A stretch of 59,886 bases of DNA from Gammaproteobacteria bacterium (GTDB taxonomy: Bacteria; Pseudomonadota; Gammaproteobacteria; Arenicellales; Poriferihabitantaceae), in assembly GCA_024644945.1 (NCBI GenBank), contig JAHEGU010000016.1, positions 1 to 59,886 on the forward strand. The letters run 5' to 3'. Both the position numbers and the translations under genes were made by a program. Position 1 is the stretch's first letter, and every line of letters starts with the position of its first letter. The notes under the pieces are model-generated. The model saw only the letters and a program-made list of their open reading frames with translations, had not been told where the DNA came from and did not search any database. This document shows positions 52,660 to 59,886 of the stretch, one piece after another.

Positions 52660-54027
52660 TCAACATTTGTACAAATTCCTAGCTTCCACAAACCCACCAA
52701 CACTCCGCTCAACATCCTCTTCAGTAGTTGCATAAGAGCAAACACTAATCCTAATCACAGACTCACCTCGCCATTTCGATCCACCACACCAACACTCCCC
52801 CGATTTTTGAATCGCTGACAAAGTAGCCTCAGTAAGCCTATCATTTTCACACGCCACAAGCACTTGATTAAAATCTACTTCATTAAGTATCCGAAACCCT
52901 ACTTTTTCTAGCCCGTTTGCAAATTGTTTCGCACGCTGGCAAAGCTGATCGATCAGTTCTGCAACACCTTTTTTGCCCATGGTGTTCAACACCATCCAAA
53001 GCTCTATCGCACGCGCCCTGCGCGACATCTCTGGTGTGTAAAGCATGCCGTCGCGGTGTTCGCTAAATTCTAAATACGCACCAGTCGCCTGCAGCGCATT
53101 TATTAGTGCACTGCGGTCTTTGCATAGAATGACGCCGCTGTCGTAGGGGGAGTTTAAGGTTTTGTGTGCATCAACGGACCAGGAGTCGGCAAGTTCGGCG
53201 CCTTGATAGAGGGGGTAAGTGGTTGGGCTTGCGGCGGCCCATAGGCCGAATGCGCCGTCTACATGTATCCAGGCGTTAGCTGTTCTGCCTCGATCGCAAA
53301 GTTCTTGCATGGGATCGAAGGAGCCGCTGTTTACATTGCCTGCAGAAAGGATAAGAAGAGTATATTCATCGAGTTCGGGCAGCTCTGCAGGAATAATCCG
53401 TCCTTGGTCGTCACAGGGAGCGAGAGAAACACGATCTTTTCCGAGTCCGAGAATTGACAGCGCTTTAAACACAGCCCCGTGAGCCTGTTCTCCCAGCACA
53501 ACTTTGACTTCGGGTGCGCCGAACAGCCCTTGTGATACCACATCCCAATCCTGTCTCTGTAGAATTTGATTGCGGCCCGCTGCGATACCGCACATCAATG
53601 ACATCGACGTGCCGCTGACAAAACCGGCAGCGCTGTCTTTTGGGAGATTGAATAAATCCACCAGCCAGCGTTCGCAAAGATCTTCCAGTTTGGCATTGAC
53701 CGGCGACATCACGCGCAGTGCCGCGTTCTGATCCCAGGTGTCGGCGAGCCATTTTGCCGCCAGTGCTGGGGGATGAATGCCGCCGTTTACAAAACCGAAA
53801 TAACGGCCGCCTGTTTGCGCAACCGTGGCCGGGGAGCCTGATCGGTGTAGCAGTGCCAATGCTTCGGCGGGATCGGTGCCTTCCTGGGGCATGGCCTGCT
53901 CAAAATCGTTGAGTGCTTCCAGCGCCTCGGCATCCGGATACACTGGTCGTTGATCGATATGGTCGATGTAATCGTTTGCGTATTGATGGGCCTGATCGAG
54001 TAGCGCGTGGAGATCGTGTTGTTTCAT
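52660..54027 (-). CDS. Group II PLP-dependent amino-acid decarboxylase
   Basis: A 455-residue PLP enzyme. Residues: H183 in EQAHGAVFKAL stacks on PLP, D257 in WIHVDGAFGLW pairs with the pyridine nitrogen and K289 in SVDAHKTLNSPYD forms the Schiff base. The fold matches aromatic-L-amino-acid or glutamate decarboxylases (and tyrosine decarboxylase-like aminotransferase annotations). ATG 54027 chosen; the frame opens to 54192 but overlaps the divergent YcaQ gene's leader. Substrate unknown. Confidence 0.88.
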   Translation of the reverse strand: MKQHDLHALLDQAHQYANDYIDHIDQRPVYPDAEALEALNDFEQAMPQEGTDPAEALALLHRSGSPATVAQTGGRYFGFVNGGIHPPALAAKWLADTWDQNAALRVMSPVNAKLEDLCERWLVDLFNLPKDSAAGFVSGTSMSLMCGIAAGRNQILQRQDWDVVSQGLFGAPEVKVVLGEQAHGAVFKALSILGLGKDRVSLAPCDDQGRIIPAELPELDEYTLLILSAGNVNSGSFDPMQELCDRGRTANAWIHVDGAFGLWAAASPTTYPLYQGAELADSWSVDAHKTLNSPYDSGVILCKDRSALINALQATGAYLEFSEHRDGMLYTPEMSRRARAIELWMVLNTMGKKGVAELIDQLCQRAKQFANGLEKVGFRILNEVDFNQVLVACENDRLTEATLSAIQKSGECWCGGSKWRGESVIRISVCSYATTEEDVERSVGGFVEARNLYKC

Positions 54028-54177
54028 TGAGGATACGGGAATAGGGCTGATTGCACACGGGTTGTGAAAGAAGAAGGCGGAAGTGTAGCAGCCCCCAGGT
54101 GGCGATCCATATCGCACATTATCGGAGTGACGGTTAGACTCTGTACTTCTGACTTTTCCCCTCGCACCGTTACGTTG

Positions 54178-55374
54178 ATGCCGCCCACCCAAACTTTATC
54201 ATTGCCCGAAGCAAGAAAGCTGGTGTTAAACAGCCAGCGGGTGTTGTCGCCTGCGCGCACGGGTCGCGCCATTGACGCGACGCTGTCGTCGATTCGGCAT
54301 CTGGGATATATCCAGATCGATACGATCTCGGTAATTGAGCGTGCCCACCATCATACATTGTGGAACCGTAACCCGCGTTATAAAGCTAAGCAGCTCGATA
54401 AACTGGTGGAGGATCGAAAAGTGTTTGAATACTGGTCTCACGCCGCAGCCTATCTGCCCATCGAGGACTATCGGTATTGTCTGCCGCGCATGCACGACGA
54501 AATTACCGGCTCGGGTCGATGGCATCAAAAGGATAAAAGCTTAATGAACAAGGTGCTCGCGCGGATTCGTGACGAAGGTCCGCTTCGTGCCAGAGACTTC
54601 GAGGATCCCAACCCCGGAAAGAAGGCGATGTGGGAATGGAAGCCTGCCAAGTATGCACTGGAGCAATTGTTTATTGAAGGGCGGATCATGGCGGTTCGCA
54701 GGGAAGGGTTCAATAAGGTTTACGATCTGACTGAGAACGTGTTGCCGACCGATATCGATGTCTCCATGCCCTCGAACAAAGAATATGTCCGCTTTCTGGC
54801 GCACTCGTTTTTAAGAGCCCAGGGCCTGGGACGGCAGCCGGAGATCACGCATTTAAGAAAGGGCATGCAGCAGACCGCGCGCGAGGTCATCGGTGAAATG
54901 CTTGAGGCCGGTGAAATTGAAAATATCGAGGTCAAGAAGGACACCTGGCTGATGTTGCCCGATGCCATGGACGTTTTGAGCAAATCCCTTGCACGCTCCA
55001 AAGCAAAAATCCTTTCACCGTTCGATAATCTGGTGATTCAGCGAAGACGGCTGCAGGATCTGTTTGGATTTGACTACCAGATCGAATGTTATCTGCCTGC
55101 GGACAAACGCCAGTACGGATACTTCACCTTGCCGGTGCTGTGGCAGGGCAAGCTGGTCGCAAGAATGGACTGTAAAGCCTATCGCGACCGGGGTGAATTT
55201 GTAGTCCGTAACCTGGTATTGGAGCCTGGAACGCGCAAGCTGGATCAGTTTGCAAAAGCCTTGGCATCTGAACTTGTTGCCTTTGCCGCGTTTAATCAGT
55301 GCGACGCCATTCACATAGGCAATGTATGCACCCCCGAAATCAAAACGATATTGCAACACCAGGTGAATTTGTGA
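54178..55374 (+). CDS. YcaQ-like DNA interstrand-crosslink glycosylase
   Basis: A 398-residue winged-helix protein of the HTH_42/AlkX-YcaQ family, which unhooks interstrand DNA crosslinks. The catalytic QxD is seen in GYIQIDTISVIERAHHHTLW (Q-I-D near residue 41). Further conserved parts: YWSHAAAYLPIEDYRY, LSPFDNLVIQRRRLQDLFGF and YGYFTLPVLWQGKLVARMDC. ATG 54178 chosen over the earlier start at 54064. Overlaps the next gene by one base (TGATG). Confidence 0.9.
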   Translation: MPPTQTLSLPEARKLVLNSQRVLSPARTGRAIDATLSSIRHLGYIQIDTISVIERAHHHTLWNRNPRYKAKQLDKLVEDRKVFEYWSHAAAYLPIEDYRYCLPRMHDEITGSGRWHQKDKSLMNKVLARIRDEGPLRARDFEDPNPGKKAMWEWKPAKYALEQLFIEGRIMAVRREGFNKVYDLTENVLPTDIDVSMPSNKEYVRFLAHSFLRAQGLGRQPEITHLRKGMQQTAREVIGEMLEAGEIENIEVKKDTWLMLPDAMDVLSKSLARSKAKILSPFDNLVIQRRRLQDLFGFDYQIECYLPADKRQYGYFTLPVLWQGKLVARMDCKAYRDRGEFVVRNLVLEPGTRKLDQFAKALASELVAFAAFNQCDAIHIGNVCTPEIKTILQHQVNL

Positions 55375-56303
55375 TGGGATCGTTATCAACCCGGGCCAAG
55401 GGCTATCTGATCACCGCCTTGGGCGTGCTGGCCGTCAGCCCGGACGGGTTGTTAACCCGATTTATCAGCGCGGATGCCTTAACCATCACTTTTTGGAGGG
55501 CGCTGCTGTTCGGATTGGTGGCGATGACGTTTGTCGTATTACGCTACCGTAGTAAAACCTTGACGGTGTTCGCGGGTTTTTCCTGGGCGGAATATGCCGT
55601 GATGGTGAGTTATGGCATCGGCAACCTGCTGTTTATCTACTCCATTACCCACACCTCGGTGGCCAACACGCTTTTCATGTTGAGCACCACACCGATCTGG
55701 GCAGCATTGATCGCGTGGTTATTTCTCAAGGAAAAAGTGCCTCTCAGAACATGGGTTGCCATTGGCGCTGTGCTGATCGGTATTATCATCATTACGCGAG
55801 GCAGCCAGGGCAAAGAAGGCGCATGGCTCGGAGACCTGGCGGGATTACTCGGGGCGGGCGTGCTCGCACTGCAGTTTTCGATCATTCGCGTGGCAAAAAG
55901 CCGGGATATTCTGCCGGCTCTGGCAATGGGTGGCGTTTTGACCGGGCTGGTGCTCTCGCAGTTTATCGATCCGATGGGCACCAGCAATCTCGATCTCTTT
56001 TATTTGTTCATCATGGGTGCGGTGATGCTGCCCGTGGCCAGCTCCCTTATGTTTCTGGGGCCGCGCTATATACCTGCGCCGGAAGTGAGTTTGATGATGT
56101 TGCTTGAAACCATCCTCGGGCCCTTATGGGTGTGGCTTGCGATCAGAGAAAATCCAGGCATATACTCGATTGTGGGTGGCACCATTGTGCTGCTCACCCT
56201 GGCGGTAAATACGTGGCTTGGTTTGCGTGAAGACAGCACGAAACAAAGTGTTTCGCGAAATTTGTATTCATTCAATCGTAAAAAAGCAGTTACTAAGGCA
56301 TAG
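55374..56303 (+). CDS. EamA/DMT-family transporter
   Basis: A 309-residue inner-membrane protein with about ten spans in two EamA repeats (ITFWRALLFGLVAMTFVVL, SYGIGNLLFIYSITHTSVAN, and FLGPRYIPAPEVSLMMLLET in the second half). Starts at the ATG overlapping the YcaQ stop, so the two are probably co-translated. It is followed within six bases by the ammonia-lyase gene. Substrate unknown; a link to amino acid export is possible. Confidence 0.87.
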   Translation: MGSLSTRAKGYLITALGVLAVSPDGLLTRFISADALTITFWRALLFGLVAMTFVVLRYRSKTLTVFAGFSWAEYAVMVSYGIGNLLFIYSITHTSVANTLFMLSTTPIWAALIAWLFLKEKVPLRTWVAIGAVLIGIIIITRGSQGKEGAWLGDLAGLLGAGVLALQFSIIRVAKSRDILPALAMGGVLTGLVLSQFIDPMGTSNLDLFYLFIMGAVMLPVASSLMFLGPRYIPAPEVSLMMLLETILGPLWVWLAIRENPGIYSIVGGTIVLLTLAVNTWLGLREDSTKQSVSRNLYSFNRKKAVTKA

Positions 56304-56309
56304 TTGCAA

Positions 56310-57815
56310 ATGACCATCTTGCTCGATGGCAATAATCTAACAATAGAAGACCTCGCGCTGATCGCGGGCGAGGATTCTTGCCTCGTTGAACTTGCGCCTG
56401 AGGGTGTCGCGCGTGTGATTGATGCACGTGCCGTGGTGATGGAAGCGCTTGAGCGTGGCGAGAGTGTCTATGGACTTACCACCGGCCTTGGTTCGCGCGC
56501 CGATGAAATGCTTGATGAAAATGCGCTGGCTGAATTTTCCTATCAGACAATTCGTGGCCGCGCTCATGCCGTCGGCGAGCCGTTATCGATACCGGTTGTG
56601 CGTGCCGCGATGGCGGTGCGACTGAATACACTTCTGAAAGGTGGGGCGGGTGCGGATATTGCGGCAGTCGAATGTCTGCAGCAGTGTCTGAACAAGGGGC
56701 TGACACCCGTTATCGGGGAAGTGGGTTCTATCGGTGCGAGCGATCTGTGCTGGGGCGCAACACTGGGGCTTGCTTTGATCGGGGAAGGGCAGATGTTTGA
56801 TCAAAAGGGTGCTCCGGCATGTTCTTTTGAGGTTTTGCAAGCGGCAGAGATGCCGCCGCTATCGCTTGGGCCGCGGGATGGGCTGGCGCTGGCGAATCAC
56901 TCCAGTTTCTCTGCGGCGATGATGGCGCTCAGTGTTAATCGGGCATCACGTATGATGGAATCGATACAGTCCGCCGCGGCGCTCAGCATGGAAGCGTTTA
57001 TGGCGAACGTTATGCCGCTTGATCCAATCGCGGCGGAGATGCGTCCGCAACCTGGTCAGTCTGCTGCCGCGCAGCAGCTTCTCGATTTGTTACACGGCAG
57101 CGCTTTATTAAACACTGAAAACGCGCGACGTCTGCAGGATCCGCTTTCAATCCGAAACGTGACGGAAGTGCATGGAGCGGGAATCGCGGCGCTTAACTTT
57201 GCCTGCGATGCGGCGCAGAGTGAGATCAACGCGGCGAGTGATAATCCTGTTGTAGATTTAGCGCAGCGCAAGATTGTTTCCTGCGGCGCATATTACACGC
57301 CGCTACTCAGCATCGCCGCACAAACCTTAAGCAATGCATTTGTGCACGTTGCCACGACGCAACTTTCTAGAATCGTTAAATTGTTAACCGAACGCTTTTC
57401 CGGTCTGCCGCAATACCTCGCGGCGCCAGGCTCAGATTCAAACGGCTTTGCGCCGGTGTTGAAGATTGCCGAAGCGCTGGTGGCGGAACTGTCTCATGCC
57501 GCGATGCCTGTGCCCGTGTGGCCGAGTGTCAATGCCGATGGTGTGGAAGATATACAAACCAATGCGCCCGCGACGATCAAGGCATTGGGTCGCGCCGTTT
57601 CTCATGCGGAACCACTTTGTGCGATTGAATTGATTGTTGCGAGTCAGGCCTACGAGCTGAGAGGCAATGCAAGTTCAGCGCCCCGAATTAAATTGATCTT
57701 CGATCGGGTCAGACAAGTTTCAGCAAAGCTCGAACAGGATCGCCCGCTGACCAAAGATATCGAATCAGTGGTGAGGCAGGTGCAGTCAGGCTGTTATCTT
57801 TTAACTGGCGAATAA
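56310..57815 (+). CDS. Histidine/aromatic ammonia-lyase relative with Ala-Ser-Asp
   Basis: A 501-residue member of the MIO ammonia-lyase family. Matches: SVYGLTTGLGS (catalytic Tyr54), GSIGASDLCWGATLGLALIG, LQDPLSIRNVTEVHGAG, INAASDNPVVD and SDSNGFAPVLK. In HutH the MIO cofactor forms from Ala-Ser-Gly in GASGDL; here one codon is absent and the triad is Ala143-Ser144-Asp145. TTG at 56304 has AAGG five bases upstream and is an alternative start. Convergent with an SDR gene. Function as a histidine lyase is uncertain, though urocanate hydratase is nearby. Confidence 0.85.
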   Translation: MTILLDGNNLTIEDLALIAGEDSCLVELAPEGVARVIDARAVVMEALERGESVYGLTTGLGSRADEMLDENALAEFSYQTIRGRAHAVGEPLSIPVVRAAMAVRLNTLLKGGAGADIAAVECLQQCLNKGLTPVIGEVGSIGASDLCWGATLGLALIGEGQMFDQKGAPACSFEVLQAAEMPPLSLGPRDGLALANHSSFSAAMMALSVNRASRMMESIQSAAALSMEAFMANVMPLDPIAAEMRPQPGQSAAAQQLLDLLHGSALLNTENARRLQDPLSIRNVTEVHGAGIAALNFACDAAQSEINAASDNPVVDLAQRKIVSCGAYYTPLLSIAAQTLSNAFVHVATTQLSRIVKLLTERFSGLPQYLAAPGSDSNGFAPVLKIAEALVAELSHAAMPVPVWPSVNADGVEDIQTNAPATIKALGRAVSHAEPLCAIELIVASQAYELRGNASSAPRIKLIFDRVRQVSAKLEQDRPLTKDIESVVRQVQSGCYLLTGE

Positions 57816-57831
57816 GAATTAGATCGTCTGC

Positions 57832-58536
57832 TCAAGGCAGCAGGGCACCGCCGTCTACATCAATCACCGCCCCGGTCATAAACGGATTGGATAATGTGAG
57901 TACGATGGCTTGGGCTAATTCTTCTGGTGTGCCGGCTCGTGGAATCGGTTGTTGCGCCGTAGCCTTTTGAAAATGTTCGACACGTTCCTGCCCTTTGAGT
58001 GGGACCATGGGTGTATCGATCAAGCCCGGCGAAACCACGTTGATGCGTCGCGGCGCGATTTCAGGCACTAATCCCCGCGCAAATCCTTCCACCGCATTGC
58101 CTACCGTGGAGATCGCCAGCATGCCGGGCCCGCACTTTCTCGCGGGGGAGCCGCTGACCAGCACAATGGCCCCGTCTTCGGTTAATGCTTCGAGGCCTAA
58201 ACGCACTGCATTGGTGTAACCCCACAACTTTGCAAATGAATCCTGGAATTCATCCAGATCCATTTCGGCAAAGGGGCCCTTGGCTCTCGGGCCGCCGGTC
58301 GCCGCACAGACCAGATAATCGAGCGGGGCGTGGCGCGAGAACAGCTGACTCAATGCGTCACGATCGAGAACATCACAGGATTCAAGCGTTATGCCGTCAT
58401 GCTCTCCATCGATGGCGCCGCTTCGACTCACTGCGATAACGGTAGCGCCTTCATCACGCAGCTGCCTCGCTGCCGCCAGTCCGATGCCCGATGTACCGCC
58501 AAGCACCATCGCTTTTTTCCCTTTAATATTGTTCAT
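57832..58536 (-). CDS. SDR-fold protein lacking YxxxK
   Basis: A 234-residue protein with the cofactor motif LGGTSGIGLAAARQL and VSGSPARKCGP, ending FMTGAVIDVDGGA. At the place where SDRs have Tyr-x3-Lys (for example YSASKAAVEGF) this protein reads LAISTVGNAVEGFARG, without Tyr or Lys. It may bind NAD(P) without classical catalysis or use another residue. Downstream of the ornithine-cyclodeaminase-like gene on the same strand. Confidence 0.85.
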   Translation of the reverse strand: MNNIKGKKAMVLGGTSGIGLAAARQLRDEGATVIAVSRSGAIDGEHDGITLESCDVLDRDALSQLFSRHAPLDYLVCAATGGPRAKGPFAEMDLDEFQDSFAKLWGYTNAVRLGLEALTEDGAIVLVSGSPARKCGPGMLAISTVGNAVEGFARGLVPEIAPRRINVVSPGLIDTPMVPLKGQERVEHFQKATAQQPIPRAGTPEELAQAIVLTLSNPFMTGAVIDVDGGALLP

Positions 58537-58624
58537 GGGTTGTTTTTAAGTAGAGAGTTTGAATTACTTTCGATCCGCGCAGCGCGGCGCGATGAAAAAT
58601 TTCGGTCTATTGTATCAAGTGCGC

Positions 58625-59626
58625 TCAGGCATACCGTAATGTTTGACCGACGCCAAGTTTTTGTGCCTTTTGCAGCATCGCCGCACCGAGTGCAATATCG
58701 CTTGTGGCCAGACCGCGGTGCCAGAATAGAATGGTTTCGTTATCGCGCTCTCTTCCTGGCCTGCTGTCGGCAACGATCTCGCCAATTTCCGCGTGGACCG
58801 TTTCCGGGCTGACTTTCGCGGCATTGATGTGCGGTCTGAGCGCACCGAACGGCCCGGCATTCATCTGGCCGCGATCATCGACAACGATCTTATCCATGAT
58901 GTCGGTATGGTCGAGCTCTAAAGTGCTCATGGTGCCATAAGGAATTACCAGCGCGCCTGTCCTGATCCACTCGGTTTTAAAAAGAGGCTGCGGTTCGGGC
59001 AGTCGCGACGCTTCGACAAGAATATCGGCGCCATTGAGGCAGCTTTCCCAATCCTCGGTAGCGATCACCGGTTTGTTCAGATCCTGGGTAAGGCGTTCGG
59101 CAAAACTGTTCCGGCTCTCGGGTCTTCTCGAGTGCACACGGATCTCTTCGAAGTCAAACAGAAAATCGAGCAGGCGCACATTCCAGTACGCGGTACCACG
59201 GGCGCCGATATGACCGAGTACTTTCGGGCTCCGAGGCGCGAGATATTTTGCGCCGAGGGCGCTCAGTGCGCCGGTGCGCATTTCGGTGATGGCGGTGGCA
59301 TCGAGAATTGCCAGGGGCATGCCGGTACGGGGATCAAACAGATTGAGCATCGCCATCTCTGACGGCAAACCGCGTTTGTAGTTATCGACATAGTCACCGA
59401 CGATCTTCACACCCGCGGCATTCAGTGGCTGGACATAACCGCGGAGAACATTGAAGTGTCCGTTGAACGCCGGATCCGGCGTCAGATGCATACGCGGTTC
59501 GATTACTGTCTGGCCTTTGCCAGCGGCCCGTAATCCTGCTTCTACAGCGTCGAGAATTTCCTGGTCCGACATCGATAATTGTTCGATATCGGGACCATTC
59601 AGATAGGTGAGGTTGATCTCACTCAC
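58625..59626 (-). CDS. Ornithine cyclodeaminase / mu-crystallin family protein
   Basis: A 333-residue protein: RMHLTPDPAFNGHFNVLRGY, VGDYVDNYKRGLPSEMAMLN, EMRTGALSALGAKYLAPRSP and a cofactor site LGHIGARGTAYWNVRLL. In ornithine cyclodeaminase the catalytic Asp lies in a GAD segment; the equivalent here is IPYGTMSTLELDHTD, without that Asp. A role as an imine reductase or other amino-acid dehydrogenase is possible. GTG 59626 chosen, two bases after the urocanate hydratase stop; the frame opens to 59851 but that part overlaps the hydratase. Confidence 0.85.
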   Translation of the reverse strand: MSEINLTYLNGPDIEQLSMSDQEILDAVEAGLRAAGKGQTVIEPRMHLTPDPAFNGHFNVLRGYVQPLNAAGVKIVGDYVDNYKRGLPSEMAMLNLFDPRTGMPLAILDATAITEMRTGALSALGAKYLAPRSPKVLGHIGARGTAYWNVRLLDFLFDFEEIRVHSRRPESRNSFAERLTQDLNKPVIATEDWESCLNGADILVEASRLPEPQPLFKTEWIRTGALVIPYGTMSTLELDHTDIMDKIVVDDRGQMNAGPFGALRPHINAAKVSPETVHAEIGEIVADSRPGRERDNETILFWHRGLATSDIALGAAMLQKAQKLGVGQTLRYA

Positions 59627-59628
59627 GG

Positions 59629-59886
59629 TTATAGATCGATGGCCCCTAGATTCAATCTTTTTTCCTTCGCGTACTTGCGCGCATCCTGATAGCCTGCATC
59701 GGCATGACGCATCACGCCGCTGGCCGGATCGTTCCATAACACTCGAGCGATACGCGCATCCGCAGCTTCTGTTCCATCGCAGACAATCACCACGCCGGCA
59801 TGTTGCGAATAACCCATGCCCACGCCGCCACCATGGTGTAACGATACCCACGTTGCGCAGCCGGCGGTGTTCAAAAGCGCATTCAG
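59629..59886 (-). CDS. hutU: Urocanate hydratase, C-terminal part
   Basis: Only the last 85 residues are in the window; the gene continues beyond base 59886. [20 protein letters not shown] and [20 protein letters not shown] are diagnostic for HutU, the NAD-dependent second enzyme of histidine degradation. The usual NTAxGATWV reads NTAGCATWV. It leads a minus-strand run with the cyclodeaminase-like and SDR genes. Confidence 0.93.
   Translation of the reverse strand: MNALLNTAGCATWVSLHHGGGVGMGYSQHAGVVIVCDGTEAADARIARVLWNDPASGVMRHADAGYQDARKYAKEKRLNLGAIDL

Noticed and set aside
59627..59851. N-terminal extension of the cyclodeaminase-like gene
   Set aside because: It is antiphase to the urocanate hydratase end, which shows diagnostic motifs.

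Overview
The window looks like chromosomal DNA of a marine-type gammaproteobacterium. This is inferred from gene content: a cysteine-type respiratory formate dehydrogenase with DUF3305/DUF3306/DUF6494 accessory genes, CysZ, DusC, an RbgA-like GTPase, PPK2, TANGO2, sulfatases, a fused 2-oxoacid:acceptor oxidoreductase, and many short REP-like palindromes. No rRNA, tRNA, IS transposase, prophage or CRISPR array was seen. Both end genes are cut by the window: cysZ on the left and urocanate hydratase on the right.

1-16.1 kb, formate respiration. After cysZ comes a decayed fdhD remnant, then a CDGSH iron-sulfur protein and an intact fdhD on the minus strand. A plus-strand series follows: DUF6494, DUF3305, DUF3306, a multi-cluster 4Fe-4S protein, a TorD-like chaperone, a small TAT-signal protein, FdhA (molybdenum or tungsten subunit, Cys instead of Sec), FdhB (4Fe-4S), an unlisted 59-aa lipoprotein, and FdhC (cytochrome b). 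A strong terminator closes this run. Behind it lie an unknown protein, an ankyrin-repeat protein, a biotin-ligase-like protein with eroded motifs, a TAT-exported Rieske-like protein with an altered ligand set, and an EamA transporter.

16.1-33.1 kb, mostly housekeeping and mixed metabolism: a DadA-like oxidoreductase, DUF2237, an ACR3 arsenite exporter, PPK2, a glycosyltransferase, DUF1499 with an acyl/aryl-CoA ligase, TANGO2, a CvfB-like S1 protein, an RbgA-like GTPase, DusC, several small membrane proteins, two metallo-beta-lactamase-fold proteins and a PhyH dioxygenase.

33.1-52.6 kb, accessory region. REP-like palindromes in two related subfamilies are scattered between genes here and were not seen in the first 32 kb. 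Genes include a frameshifted DUF1330 protein, an AraC regulator beside a GC-rich sulfatase, a second GC-rich sulfatase, a nitronate monooxygenase, a 1030-residue ABC-like protein whose ATPase motifs are all lost and which carries a cyclic-nucleotide-binding domain, an SDR, a GNAT, an AMP-dependent ligase, a cytochrome c' and an exported FKBP-rhodanese fusion. A two-gene KorAB-type oxidoreductase closes the region.

52.6-59.9 kb, amino-acid metabolism: a group II PLP decarboxylase, a YcaQ-like DNA glycosylase overlapping an EamA transporter, and a cluster of an ammonia-lyase relative (MIO triad reads Ala-Ser-Asp), an SDR without YxxxK, an ornithine-cyclodeaminase-like protein and urocanate hydratase. 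Three of these four enzymes have altered catalytic motifs, so this cluster is one of the better candidates for undescribed chemistry. The pseudo-ABC protein and the modified formate dehydrogenase accessory genes are the others.
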